In this document: in pieces, positions 43,311 through 52,320 of the stretch | Layout of the letters: each line of letters begins with the position of its first letter | How positions within the stretch are numbered: the stretch's first letter is position 1 | Source: Saprospiraceae bacterium | GTDB taxonomy: Bacteria; Bacteroidota; Bacteroidia; Chitinophagales; Saprospiraceae | Assembly (NCBI GenBank): GCA_019638385.1 | Contig: JAHBTW010000002.1 | Span: forward strand, 62,001 to 126,000 | DNA length: 64,000 nucleotides | Direction: 5' to 3' | Translations under genes and position numbers: made by a program | The notes under the pieces: model-generated | What the model saw: the letters and a program-made list of their open reading frames with translations, nothing else | Told to the model about the DNA's origin: nothing | Databases searched by the model: none

Positions 43311-43349
43311 TTTTTTAAAAAGATGCCGGCGCCTGCCTATAGTTTCTGT

Positions 43350-46300
43350 TTATTTCCGGACAATTTTTATGGTTTGCACACCTTTTGCATGCTGAATCAC
43401 AAGCCAATACACACCCGCCGGCGCACCTATGCGCATCGTATGCACCCCGGCGCCATAATGCCCGGTTTGCAGTCTGCGGCCCGCAGCGTCATACAGTGTT
43501 AGCGCCGCTGCCCAGGGCAGGCGCAGCACAAACTGCCCATCGTTGGGGTTGGGATAAGCCTCGGCTTGTTGCAACACAACTTCCACTTCGCCCGTGCTCA
43601 CTATCATTACCTCCACACAAAGAGACGTATCGCGGCAAGCGCCCCGACTGAGCACAACGGCATAGCTACCGCTCATGGCAGGCGCGAAGCTGTGGCCCGT
43701 CGCGCCGGGTATGGGCAAGCCGTCGGCGCAGTTGATCCATTGATAGTTGGCGTCGGTTTCCAAGGCGGTAAGGATGTTGCCCTCTTGTATTACCGTAAGG
43801 TTGGGCGTAAATATCCCTGCAAGCACTTCCACCTCCATCGAAGCAGAACAGCCGAGCTGATCGGTTACGGTCACTCCATACACGCCGGGCAACAGGTTTT
43901 CAATACCCGTTTCATTCGATCCGTTGCTCCACAGGAATGTATAAGGCGGCATACCGCCCATGACTGCTGCATCGGCGGTTCCGTCGGCGGCTTCCTCACA
44001 AGCGGCAGGGGTCGAATCGGCTAACAACTCCAGCGCCGGCGGATCGGTAAACACCGTCGCGCCCGTAGCCGTGCATCCGTTGGCATCCGTGATGGTGACG
44101 TGGTATATACCCGCCGGCAACCCTGACAACAGGGCCGTCTGGGGGCCGTGCGACCATTGAAACTGATACGGCCCGACGCCGCCCATCGGCGCTGCCAGCA
44201 CCTCGGCGGTGCTATCGCCGTGGCAGGTCAGGGTTTCCAACACCGTAAACGAACTGAATAGCTGATACTGCCCCGTCAAGGTGACGGTTTCCGTCGCCGT
44301 GCAGCCGTTGGCGTCGGTAGCCGTTACGCTGTAAGTACCCGGTTGGAGACCGCTTGCCAATGCGCCGGTTTGGCCGTTACTCCACATAAATGTGTAGGTC
44401 GAATCTCCTCCGGCAATAGATGCGGTGACCGTGCCGTCGTCGCTAGTGTTACACAGCGGCTGCTGAACGTCCAGAATCAGATTTTCCAATGGCGGCAATT
44501 CGGGTATAGTTATGCCGATCTCGCGTACACAGCCGGCCGCATCAGACACCGTGACAACATACGCCCCCGCGCTGAGGCCGATGGCCGTAGCGGTGGTTTG
44601 TCCATTACTCCATTGATAGTTGTAAGGTGCCACCCCTCCGCTGACAGATGCAGTAGCACTGCCGTTTGCCGAATTGAAACAAGCCGCCGCCACGGTCGCC
44701 ATGACCGATAGCACGGTCTGATCGTCCGGGGTTTCAAAAGCGCCCATATCCACCCCGGCTCCTATTGTGCGCGGATTGCCATCTAAATCGCTTGTGATGC
44801 CGGCGGGTATCAGATTGAAGTTGCCCGCGTCAATGGCAGGCGAACATGGGCTGAGGCGATAATTTCCACCCGCAACAGGTGCAGCAGATGCCGGAAGCAG
44901 GGCCAAAAACAGCGGATCAGTAGTGATGGATTCCGCATCTGCGGAGAAGGTGCCCTGGCCGGCCACATCGCCGGGACTATTGGCATAACAAGTGAAAAAA
45001 AACGCGAGCGTTGCGTTGCTGCTGCTCCATATTTGCCCCCCCTGTCCATTGGAAGCATTGCCCCAGAGGATGCTGTTCTCCAGCGTTACAGAAAAATTAG
45101 AGAGACCTGCCGTAACGTCAACGGCGATGGCCCCGCCCCGGTCGTCGGCGAAATTACCGCCGAACGTGCATTGGCTCAGCCGCACATTCAGCCCGGAAGT
45201 AATATTATAATAAATCCCTCCCCCGGCTGCGGCACGGTTGCCGCTCAGCAGACAGTTATGCAAAACGAGGTTATGGTTAGTATAAACCCCGCCGCCATTT
45301 TCGCCGGAGGTATTGCCGGTGAACGTGCAGGATATCAACTGCGCACTGCTGAGGACACTGCCACCAAAACCGCCGCCGTTACCCTGGCTCGCGTTCTGCT
45401 CAAACCTGCAATGAACGAGCCGCGCCAGATTGCCGGAATTAGACACGCCACCACCCTGAGTTGAGGCGGTGTTTCCAATAAAACTGCAATGGCTGAATTC
45501 GATCATTCCGATGAACCCGTTGTGTACGCCGCCGCCATTGCCTGCCGTATTCTGAACAAATTCTGAATGAAGCACAATCGGCAGACTATTGAAACCCTGG
45601 TTGGCAATACCTCCGCCAAACAGTGCCCGGTTGCCGCCAAAATAACTACTGTCTATCCTGGGGCTTTCGGTGTTGTACAGCCCGCCGCCTGAATCCCGTG
45701 CGCTATTGTCTAAGAAGCGGCATTGGCTGATAGTAGGGTTGCCGCTGTTGTGATTAATTAAACCTCCACCGAAATAAGCGGCATTGCGTTGAAAAGTGCA
45801 ATGGCGTACCCGGAAATCGCTGTTGTTGCAATACATGCCACCGCCTGCATTGAGCGGCGTGAAAGCATTGAGAAACGCACCGTCGGCATGGCCGTCCCGG
45901 ATGGTGAATCCGTCAATCAGCGCGGTTGAATCCACATCAATGGCGGTGACAACCGTATAACTGTTGTCGGTACTGTCGCCGGCCATGCCGATGTCGCCGC
46001 TCAGTATGGTGGGATGGGCCGTCCAGTTGCGCTCATCGCGCGCGGTTTCCGTACCGGCAAAACCGCCGTACAGCGATATATTGCTCGACATCGTAAAAGA
46101 AGCATTGCGGTCGCCGGCGCCCCTATCGGGGAAATAGGTCCCCTGTGCCACCCAAATTTCGATGCCCGCGGGACAGGCGGCAGCGGCTTCCAAGGCGTCC
46201 TGAAGATCGGAAAATGCACGGTTCCAGGCCGATCCGTTTCCACCCGGCGAGGCGGCAGCATGTACAAAAAGAACGGCGGGAGTGGTGTAGAGCACCAGTT

Positions 46301-48581
46301 CCTGCACAATCATCGTATCGCCCTGGCAAATGGAAAGGCCGTCACTGATTTCACTGAGTTGTACCACCAACGAATCGGCAAAGTCGGTACCCGACACCAA
46401 TGTGTCGAATGCCGCGCCGTTGGTCAGGCCCGTGTAGGTTTGAGCGTTCACCACTATGTCGAACGGCCCAGCACCATCGGTCGTATGAAAAAACAGCACG
46501 ACGGCATCACCGGGGCAAATCCGTTCAGCAGAAGCCGTAATATGCCCTTGTGGCGCGCCCCTGTTGACGGTAACCGTAAACCCCTGTTGCGCTGCGCTGC
46601 GGCAGCCGGCAGCCGTTTCGTAATACACCTCAAACACCCACACGCCGTTCAGGTCCAAGCCCTGATATGTGGGCGCGCTGCACATGAGCAGGTGATCGGT
46701 TCCGACCGAAAACTCGGCGTTGACTGCTCCGGGATGGAACTCCAGCGGTTCCTGCCCTTCAAAACGGCTGCCCGAAGGCGCTTGCACGAGCAACCAGACT
46801 AAGCGACCCGGCGTATCGGATTGAATGCTGCGCAAGGATACAGAGGGTTCGCCCCGGCAAAATTCGGCGCTCAGTTGAATGGCCGCAGGCGGCGGCAGTG
46901 TGTTGGTAATAGCGGAGTTGCTGTCGTCGCAATCGCCGTTGTTTGATACAAAACCTCCCGGACAGGTATTGCAGGCTAAGCGCGGTATGGCCGCGTTGCC
47001 CCAGCCGTCGCCGTCGGTGTCGGCATAACAGATCCGGTCGGAAGGGCCGGGGCTGCCGAATTCGAAGGCGCCTCTGTCCACCACGCAATTGATCATGCGG
47101 TGATTGCCGTCGGCGTCGGTGATGAAGTTGAGCGGCGCGAGGCTGTTGTTACCCTGGTCAATGGCGGGTGAGCCGGCCTGGAGTTTTAGATTGCCGGTGG
47201 CAATAGGCGCTAAAAAATGAGAGGGTATGTTCACGAACAGGGGATTGACGTCGAGATTGCCCGTGCCGACATATCCGCCTTCGATGATGCAACTGCGAGC
47301 CGTGCCGCCGGTGAGGGCCGTGCCGGCATTGCCGAAGATGATGGAGTTTTCTATGGTGAGATTGCCCTGTAAGCGCGCCACGGCGCTGATGCCGCTGTTG
47401 CCGGCAAAAGAGCAGTTGTCCAATTCGGCAGAAGAGGTGTTGAACACGGTGGTCGTTTGAGCAAAACCCGCCCCGTTCTGGCCTTTGTTGCCGGAAAACA
47501 CACAGTTGGCCAACTTCACAAACGTGGTGTTGGAACCCCGGTAAAACATGCCCCCGCCCGCATTGCTGGTGGGCGAAGATTCATTCAAAATATTGGCCTC
47601 GTTGCCGAGGAAAAGACAATTGACCAAAGTGGAAGTTGAGCGCTCTATGCGCAGCCCCCCGCCGTTGCGCAGCGAGGTATTGCTGATGAAGGCGCAGTTT
47701 TCAAATACGGAGGTTCCGCCTTCTATATTGGCCCCGGCGCCCCGGTTGGAACTGTTGTTTTCAAAACGACAATGGCGCGCCGTAAAATGGCCGTTTGCAT
47801 ACAGCCCTCCTCCATATTGACTGATGCTCTGGCCGGAAAATTCCACATTGACCAATTCCAGCCCCAATTCGGTCGTCATGCTCTGCTGGAAATAAATGCC
47901 GCCGCCCGAGGTAGCCGTGTTGTTTCGGAATGTACAATCTTCGATTCTGATAGAAGGGCCGGCCCAACTGTCGGTAGCTGTGTAAAAGCCGCCGCCGGAT
48001 GAGGCGTTGTTGTGTTCGATGATGCAATTTCGGATCACCGGCGCAGCGTATTGCAAGGGTTGGTGTCGCAACAAAATACCGCCGCCCGTACTGTTGAAGC
48101 CGGAGCCGTTGGCATTGCCGCACGTGATGGTGAATCCGTCAATGACGCAAAGCGGACTTACCAAAACGAGATGGAGTACATTGTAGGCATTGTCGGTAGC
48201 CACGCCGATGGTGCCGAGGTCGCCGCTCAGGACGGTGAGGTTGGTCGCCGGGTCTCTTTGCCAAAGCTCCTGCTCGGTACCGGCAAAGCCGCCGTAGAGC
48301 TGTATGTCTTTGTTGATGAAAAAGGTTTTGGTGCGCGCATTCGTCGGTGCGGCATTACCGGTCGTATCCTTTTGCGGCAAGTAGGTACCGGCAGCTACCC
48401 AAATCTGCGAGCCGGGTTCGGCAGCGTCTATGGCGTCTTGCAGGTGAACGAACGCATCCTGCCAGGACTCACCGGTGCCGGCTCCGGTAGCGCCGGGATG
48501 CACATGCAGGGGGCCGCAGTATTGGGCCGGAAGGGAGAGGGGAAATGACAGCGTGCAGAGGAGTAATAGCACATTTTTCAT
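43350..48581 (-). CDS. Giant T9SS surface protein with two beta-helices and SprB repeats
   Basis: A 1,743-residue exported protein with a signal peptide (MKNVLLLLCTLSFPLSLPAQ). Two similar halves each contain a right-handed beta-helix with GESWQDAFVHLQDAIDAAEPGSQIWVAAGTY or its later copy (WNRAFSDLQDALEAAAACPAG), QLYGGFAGTE, and DGFTITCGNANG-type turns. They are separated near 510-570 by a calcium-binding TSP3-like stretch (DTDGDGWGNAAIPRLACNTC) and an Ig-like part. Near 1290-1600 there are four SprB repeats, each with YQWSNGQTT-like and GTYSVTATDANGC-like cores. The C terminus is a T9SS domain (AYPNPNDGQFVLRLPW). SprB-type repeats are known from gliding adhesins; here an adhesin or matrix function is inferred. 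Confidence 0.9.
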   Translation of the reverse strand: MKNVLLLLCTLSFPLSLPAQYCGPLHVHPGATGAGTGESWQDAFVHLQDAIDAAEPGSQIWVAAGTYLPQKDTTGNAAPTNARTKTFFINKDIQLYGGFAGTEQELWQRDPATNLTVLSGDLGTIGVATDNAYNVLHLVLVSPLCVIDGFTITCGNANGSGFNSTGGGILLRHQPLQYAAPVIRNCIIEHNNASSGGGFYTATDSWAGPSIRIEDCTFRNNTATSGGGIYFQQSMTTELGLELVNVEFSGQSISQYGGGLYANGHFTARHCRFENNSSNRGAGANIEGGTSVFENCAFISNTSLRNGGGLRIERSTSTLVNCLFLGNEANILNESSPTSNAGGGMFYRGSNTTFVKLANCVFSGNKGQNGAGFAQTTTVFNTSSAELDNCSFAGNSGISAVARLQGNLTIENSIIFGNAGTALTGGTARSCIIEGGYVGTGNLDVNPLFVNIPSHFLAPIATGNLKLQAGSPAIDQGNNSLAPLNFITDADGNHRMINCVVDRGAFEFGSPGPSDRICYADTDGDGWGNAAIPRLACNTCPGGFVSNNGDCDDSNSAITNTLPPPAAIQLSAEFCRGEPSVSLRSIQSDTPGRLVWLLVQAPSGSRFEGQEPLEFHPGAVNAEFSVGTDHLLMCSAPTYQGLDLNGVWVFEVYYETAAGCRSAAQQGFTVTVNRGAPQGHITASAERICPGDAVVLFFHTTDGAGPFDIVVNAQTYTGLTNGAAFDTLVSGTDFADSLVVQLSEISDGLSICQGDTMIVQELVLYTTPAVLFVHAAASPGGNGSAWNRAFSDLQDALEAAAACPAGIEIWVAQGTYFPDRGAGDRNASFTMSSNISLYGGFAGTETARDERNWTAHPTILSGDIGMAGDSTDNSYTVVTAIDVDSTALIDGFTIRDGHADGAFLNAFTPLNAGGGMYCNNSDFRVRHCTFQRNAAYFGGGLINHNSGNPTISQCRFLDNSARDSGGGLYNTESPRIDSSYFGGNRALFGGGIANQGFNSLPIVLHSEFVQNTAGNGGGVHNGFIGMIEFSHCSFIGNTASTQGGGVSNSGNLARLVHCRFEQNASQGNGGGFGGSVLSSAQLISCTFTGNTSGENGGGVYTNHNLVLHNCLLSGNRAAAGGGIYYNITSGLNVRLSQCTFGGNFADDRGGAIAVDVTAGLSNFSVTLENSILWGNASNGQGGQIWSSSNATLAFFFTCYANSPGDVAGQGTFSADAESITTDPLFLALLPASAAPVAGGNYRLSPCSPAIDAGNFNLIPAGITSDLDGNPRTIGAGVDMGAFETPDDQTVLSVMATVAAACFNSANGSATASVSGGVAPYNYQWSNGQTTATAIGLSAGAYVVTVSDAAGCVREIGITIPELPPLENLILDVQQPLCNTSDDGTVTASIAGGDSTYTFMWSNGQTGALASGLQPGTYSVTATDANGCTATETVTLTGQYQLFSSFTVLETLTCHGDSTAEVLAAPMGGVGPYQFQWSHGPQTALLSGLPAGIYHVTITDANGCTATGATVFTDPPALELLADSTPAACEEAADGTADAAVMGGMPPYTFLWSNGSNETGIENLLPGVYGVTVTDQLGCSASMEVEVLAGIFTPNLTVIQEGNILTALETDANYQWINCADGLPIPGATGHSFAPAMSGSYAVVLSRGACRDTSLCVEVMIVSTGEVEVVLQQAEAYPNPNDGQFVLRLPWAAALTLYDAAGRRLQTGHYGAGVHTMRIGAPAGVYWLVIQHAKGVQTIKIVRK

Positions 48582-48621
48582 GTTTATTGGATTTGGGCGT
48601 GATAAAAATTTGTTAAAAGTA

Positions 48622-48653
48622 CAAAATTACCTGCCAAACCGATGGCAGAGCAA
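48622..48653 (-). promoter_or_regulatory. Promoter of the giant T9SS gene
   Basis: On the minus strand TTG (48653-48651), 21 bases, TAATTTTG (48629-48622) matches the phylum consensus. It lies about 40 bases upstream of the ATG at 48581. Confidence 0.55.
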
Positions 48654-48716
48654 CACCTTTTTTGGTGAAGATTTGCCGGGGGTGAAAAATACCCAAATTG
48701 GGTGAGGGGGAGAAAG

Positions 48717-48788
48717 GCAAAGGGCAAAGGGCAAAGGGCAAAAAGCAAAAAGCAAAAAGCAAAAAGCAAAAAGCAAAAAGCAAAGGGC
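48717..48788. repeat. Heptamer microsatellite (CAAAGGG and CAAAAAG units)
   Basis: About ten 7-base units in a row: three CAAAGGG, five CAAAAAG, then CAAAGGG again. It lies between the divergent promoters of the giant T9SS gene and of a short downstream unit. No coding role. Confidence 0.85.
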
Positions 48789-48807
48789 GATGCACTGGGA
48801 CCCAGCG

Positions 48808-49069
48808 TTTGACGGGTTGCTCAGTTATTTGTAGTTTTGTAAAAACCCAGGCAGCCATGACCGCCACACAGGAAAAAACATACACCGTAGTGAATACCAA
48901 TGCCTGTCCTCGTTTCAGGAATATGTGCCGGTGCGGCAGAATGCGCCCTTCGCAGCATCGGCGTGCGCCTATCAATGAAAGATGTCTATTGGAAAGTGGA
49001 ATTTTGAAAACCCCTACCCCAGCAACAACCTTTCCACCGCTTCCCGGTACGAGCGTGCCACGGGAATGA
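48808..49069 (+). other. Strong promoter followed by a doubtful 70-codon frame
   Basis: TTTG (48808-48811), 20 bases, TAGTTTTG (48832-48839) is a near-perfect promoter on the plus strand. The first start codon behind it, at 48857, opens a 70-codon frame (MTATQEKTYTVVNTNACPRF) that overlaps the 3' end of the LytTR gene on the other strand. No family was recognised. It may be a decayed gene, a small RNA, or an unused promoter; I cannot decide. The rest of 48582-49013 holds the repeat and the promoter of the giant gene. Confidence 0.3.
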
Positions 49070-49700
49070 GCGCCCCGCCTACAACGGTCAATTGATGCCG
49101 TTCGATTTTTTTCACCGCCTGGAGCGCCACGGAATAAGACTTGTGTACGCGCACAAACTCGCCGGCAGGCAGCAGTTCCAGCAGCCGCCCGATGGTCATG
49201 CGCGTCACGGCGACACTGCCGGCATGATGGATGAAGAGCAGGTTGGTGTCGGAGCGAATGAATTCAATGTCTGCTATGTGGATGCGCACCCAGTCGTGAC
49301 CGTCTTTTACAAAAATGCTGCGTTGCTGCCCGCTTTGGGTCTGTTTTTGCTGCAAAGCCCGGTTGCAGGCTTCGATGAAGCGGGGCAATTCTACCGGTTT
49401 GAGCAGATAGTCCAGCGCCTGCAACTGAAAGCCCTCCACGGCATACTGCGGATAAGCGGTGACAAAAACGAACATTGCGCCCGAGCTTTTGGCCAGACGC
49501 ATGAACTCGGTGCCGTAGAGGTCGGGCATCTGTATGTCGGAAAAGATGAGGTCAACGGGGTTGTGTTGCAGCCAGGCCAATGCCTCCGTCGGGCTGACGA
49601 AAGTAGCCAGAAGTTGCACAAACGGCGTCTTGGCGGCATGCGCCGCTATAACCGCCAGGGCGGGTGCTTCGTCGTCTATGGCAATGGTTTGGAGTGTCAT
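49014..49700 (-). CDS. LytR/AlgR-type response regulator (receiver plus LytTR)
   Basis: A 228-residue response regulator. The receiver covers about 1-115, with IAIDDEAPALAVIAAH, the phosphoacceptor aspartate in LIFSDIQMPDLYG, VFVTAYPQYAVEGF and the lysine of DYLLKPVELPRF. The LytTR DNA-binding domain follows from about 128 (IFVKDGHDWVRIHIADIEFI, FVRVHKSYSVAL). Its first four bases overlap the end of the kinase gene upstream (ATGA at 49697-49700), so both are translated from one message. Target promoters are unknown; genes of the same operon are plausible. Confidence 0.93.
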   Translation of the reverse strand: MTLQTIAIDDEAPALAVIAAHAAKTPFVQLLATFVSPTEALAWLQHNPVDLIFSDIQMPDLYGTEFMRLAKSSGAMFVFVTAYPQYAVEGFQLQALDYLLKPVELPRFIEACNRALQQKQTQSGQQRSIFVKDGHDWVRIHIADIEFIRSDTNLLFIHHAGSVAVTRMTIGRLLELLPAGEFVRVHKSYSVALQAVKKIERHQLTVVGGALIPVARSYREAVERLLLG

Positions 49701-50749
49701 ATCTGTTTGGGCGGTTTGAAATCGGTCAACTCAATGTTCAATTTTACACTAAAAATATCCGCTGAGACCTCTGTCTGAAGGCTGTGCCGCTGCGGATACA
49801 GGCGCTCCAATCGCTGACGGGTATTGGCCATGCCCAGCCCGGCGCCCTGATGTACCTGCGGCCGGATGATGCTGTTTTCTATGGAGAACAACAGCGCTTT
49901 GTTTTCTACTTCGAGGCGCAGGGTGAGGAAGCAAGGCCGCGTAGGGTGCAATCCGTAGAGAAAGGCATTTTCCACAAACGGCAACAGCAGGAGCGGCGCT
50001 ACGCGGGCCGGCAACTCGTCCCAGTCGAAGCGGCAGTCTAAGCGGCGCTGTGGATTGTCGGGCAGGCGGGCTTCCTGCAGGTGGATGTAGCGCTGGAGGA
50101 AAGCGATTTCTTCGGCGATGCCCACTTCATCCTGTTGTGCCTGCTGCAAGGAAAAGCGCAGGATGCCCGACAGCTCGCCGATGAGGTAGGAGAGTTTTTC
50201 CTGCCCCTGCTGGATGGCCTCGCTGTACAGGGTGTTGAGAGCATTGAAGAGAAAATGCGGGTTCAACTGTGCGCGCAGGCTGTGCAGTTCGGCGGCGGTT
50301 TTTTGCTGTATGAGTTCCAAGCGCTCGCGGCGGGCGCGCACGGCGTCGAGGACGATGGTAAAACCCGCCACAATGCTCCAGCCGAGTACCGAAACGAGCA
50401 GGTTTTCCGCTACCACATCGGGGTCGTAGTCGGTGCGCCATTGCAACAATTCAAACAGGAGCCACCACAACACCAGCATCCATGCCTGATACAGGCGGCG
50501 TTGTTGTCGTTCGGTCAGATAGCTGAACGGGCCTTTGTAATTGAGCCAGCCCAACACCCCCAACCCGCCCGCAACGGCCACATAGCCCAGCAGCCAGCGC
50601 ACAAAGCCGGCCAGCTCTTCCGGGTCTTTGCCGTATTGAGCAGACAGGCTTTGGCGCAACAAATGGACCCAATAAAACAGCAGGAGCACGGCCACTATGA
50701 GCAGCACCCAAAAGCCGGTTTTATTCGAGTTTCGTTTTGGCTTTTTCAT
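49697..50749 (-). CDS. LytS-type sensor histidine kinase
   Basis: A 350-residue kinase with four transmembrane helices (about 12-30, 45-68, 84-105 and 118-140) and no separate sensor domain. The His_kinase domain carries the phosphoacceptor in RAQLNPHFLFNALNTLYSEA. The ATPase part has LLPFVENAFLYGL and GAGLGMANTRQRLERLYP. It pairs with the LytTR regulator next to it. The helices are the only candidate input region. The 5' end overlaps the upstream DUF2846-like gene by 29 bases. Confidence 0.92.
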   Translation of the reverse strand: MKKPKRNSNKTGFWVLLIVAVLLLFYWVHLLRQSLSAQYGKDPEELAGFVRWLLGYVAVAGGLGVLGWLNYKGPFSYLTERQQRRLYQAWMLVLWWLLFELLQWRTDYDPDVVAENLLVSVLGWSIVAGFTIVLDAVRARRERLELIQQKTAAELHSLRAQLNPHFLFNALNTLYSEAIQQGQEKLSYLIGELSGILRFSLQQAQQDEVGIAEEIAFLQRYIHLQEARLPDNPQRRLDCRFDWDELPARVAPLLLLPFVENAFLYGLHPTRPCFLTLRLEVENKALLFSIENSIIRPQVHQGAGLGMANTRQRLERLYPQRHSLQTEVSADIFSVKLNIELTDFKPPKQI

Positions 50750-51155
50750 TCAACTTCAAACCTTTCAGGCGTTTTTTGAAATCCTCGGCGCTGCGCTGCA
50801 CCAGATACAACGAACCCGACATGAAGTCGTAGTCCACTACGGCCTCAAGATAGTACTCCTGCCCGGCCTGTACCTCCAGCCGAAAGTTTTTTTCCACTAC
50901 AAAATATTTCGGCCGGCCGGCCGTGCGCAACTCTACGGCGCCGGCAGGTGTCTGAATGCTGAAATAAGAGCGGGCCTGGAAGCGCTCCAATACCTTTTGG
51001 CCGTTGATCCACAGATCGTACTGTCCGTTGCCGAAGCTGCCTTTTTGATAAATGTACACCACAGCCCGGCCCGGCCCGGCACTACTTTGTGCTGTCGAAG
51101 AAACAGCAAAGCTCGACGCCAATGAAAAGAGCGCCCATAGGAGTGTGCGATACAT
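50721..51155 (-). CDS. DUF2846-like exported protein
   Basis: A 144-residue protein; the start at 51155 (MYRTLLWALFSLASSFAVSS) gives a signal peptide. The body (RAVVYIYQKGSFGNGQYDLW, INGQKVLERFQARSYFSIQT, FRLEVQAGQEYYLEAVVDYD) matches the beta-rich DUF2846 pattern found in small periplasmic or surface proteins. Its role is unknown. It lies between an outer-membrane protein gene and the LytS gene in an apparent four-gene operon. Confidence 0.65.
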   Translation of the reverse strand: MYRTLLWALFSLASSFAVSSTAQSSAGPGRAVVYIYQKGSFGNGQYDLWINGQKVLERFQARSYFSIQTPAGAVELRTAGRPKYFVVEKNFRLEVQAGQEYYLEAVVDYDFMSGSLYLVQRSAEDFKKRLKGLKLNEKAKTKLE

Positions 51156-51159
51156 GGTT

Positions 51160-51942
51160 TCAGTTTTTGAGTTTGCGTTCAAAATTGCGGCCCAGTTTCA
51201 TATCCACACCAAAATATGCAAAGCCTGCGCGGTCGGTGGGCGCATTGAATGTCGGCACATCGCTGAGTTTCCATTGGGGCCGGCCCAATCCGAACTGGTA
51301 GCCGAGCATGAGGCCCGGCGCCAGCGAGACGCCCCGTTTGGCTCTGCCGCCCGGTTGCCATTCGATGCAGATATTGCCCACGCCGCTGAGGTGCGAAAAT
51401 GCAGGCCAGAGGCGCAAGGGAAGATTACCGGCCAGGTTGTCGAAATCGAAACTGCCGGTCGGGGCTATTTCCGTGACGCGCAAAAAGTACTCGCTCCCTC
51501 CGACGCCGCCGCGCACGATCCACAAACTGTTGCGGCTTTGCAAAAAGGCGTACCCGATGTTGATGCCCGCGTTGAAATATTCCGATTCCGCATAGAGGTA
51601 GCGCGCCGGGTTGGTGGATGCCTCCCCCAAAAAAAGGAACGAAGAAGCCAGTTGGAAATCCATATACCAGCGATGAATGCGCCCGCCGAAGCCCATGGTG
51701 TATTGGCTATTGTCTTTAAGGAAGTTGATATTCTGGTCTTTGAGCAGTTGGTGCATGTTGCGATAGCCGGTTTTAAACCCCAGGTTAGAGGGGCCTATTC
51801 CAAGACTGACGTACATGCTGCGGGTGTAGCGGCCGGGGTCGGGAGGGGCAGCCACGGAATCGTGGACGATTTCCAGGTTTTGGGCCTGCAGTACCGATAG
51901 CACTAACAGGGCAGCCGGTACAAGAAAAGTTCGTAGTTGCAT
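51160..51942 (-). CDS. Outer-membrane beta-barrel-like protein, first gene of the lyt operon
   Basis: A 260-residue exported protein; the start at 51942 (MQLRTFLVPAALLVLSVLQAQ) gives a signal peptide. The body consists of alternating strands (YVSLGIGPSNLGFKTGYRNM, AGINIGYAFLQSRNSLWIV, SLAPGLMLGYQFGLG) and ends in a strand-rich tail (FAYFGVDMKLGRNFERKLKN). That fits an outer-membrane barrel of eight to ten strands. It is four bases upstream of the DUF2846-like start, so it heads the operon with the LytS/LytTR pair. Ligand or function unknown. Confidence 0.6.
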   Translation of the reverse strand: MQLRTFLVPAALLVLSVLQAQNLEIVHDSVAAPPDPGRYTRSMYVSLGIGPSNLGFKTGYRNMHQLLKDQNINFLKDNSQYTMGFGGRIHRWYMDFQLASSFLFLGEASTNPARYLYAESEYFNAGINIGYAFLQSRNSLWIVRGGVGGSEYFLRVTEIAPTGSFDFDNLAGNLPLRLWPAFSHLSGVGNICIEWQPGGRAKRGVSLAPGLMLGYQFGLGRPQWKLSDVPTFNAPTDRAGFAYFGVDMKLGRNFERKLKN

Positions 51943-52214
51943 AAGCGGTGTTTGTGGTGATGAATGGCGCAAGATAACCGCATGGCGAGCCGCTTGTCAA
52001 ATGGATGTGGGGAATGGTATGGATTATGTGTTGAACGGCGCGGTGGGTGGGAGGAGGCACACTACTGGACATTTTTACTTCACGCAACGCTCGCAACGTT
52101 CAATTTTCAGACTCTTTTCGGCCAAAAAACAGGCATGTTTGCAGCGCTGCATGAAAAATGTACAGTAGCATGGGGAGGAGCACGCCGACGAAACGAAAAT
52201 GTCCATTTGTATGG

Positions 52215-52242
52215 TTGTTTTTCCGCTTCGCGATTATATTTG
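52215..52242 (+). promoter_or_regulatory. Promoter of the AT-rich beta-helix gene
   Basis: TTG (52215-52217), 17 bases, TATATTTG (52235-52242) lies about 78 bases upstream of the ATG at 52321. The other 270 bases of the gap before this gene hold no gene that I can support. Confidence 0.55.
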
Positions 52243-52320
52243 CAAACACAAAAAGTAACAGAGCGGGCGCTGATGCGCTTCTGAAACAGGGGGGGGAATC
52301 ACACACAAAATTCAAAGCGC

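Noticed and set aside
43131..43349. Small gene between the lipoprotein and the giant T9SS gene
   Set aside because: No frame longer than about 30 codons with sense; the region holds a terminator and a GCCGGCGCC repeat.
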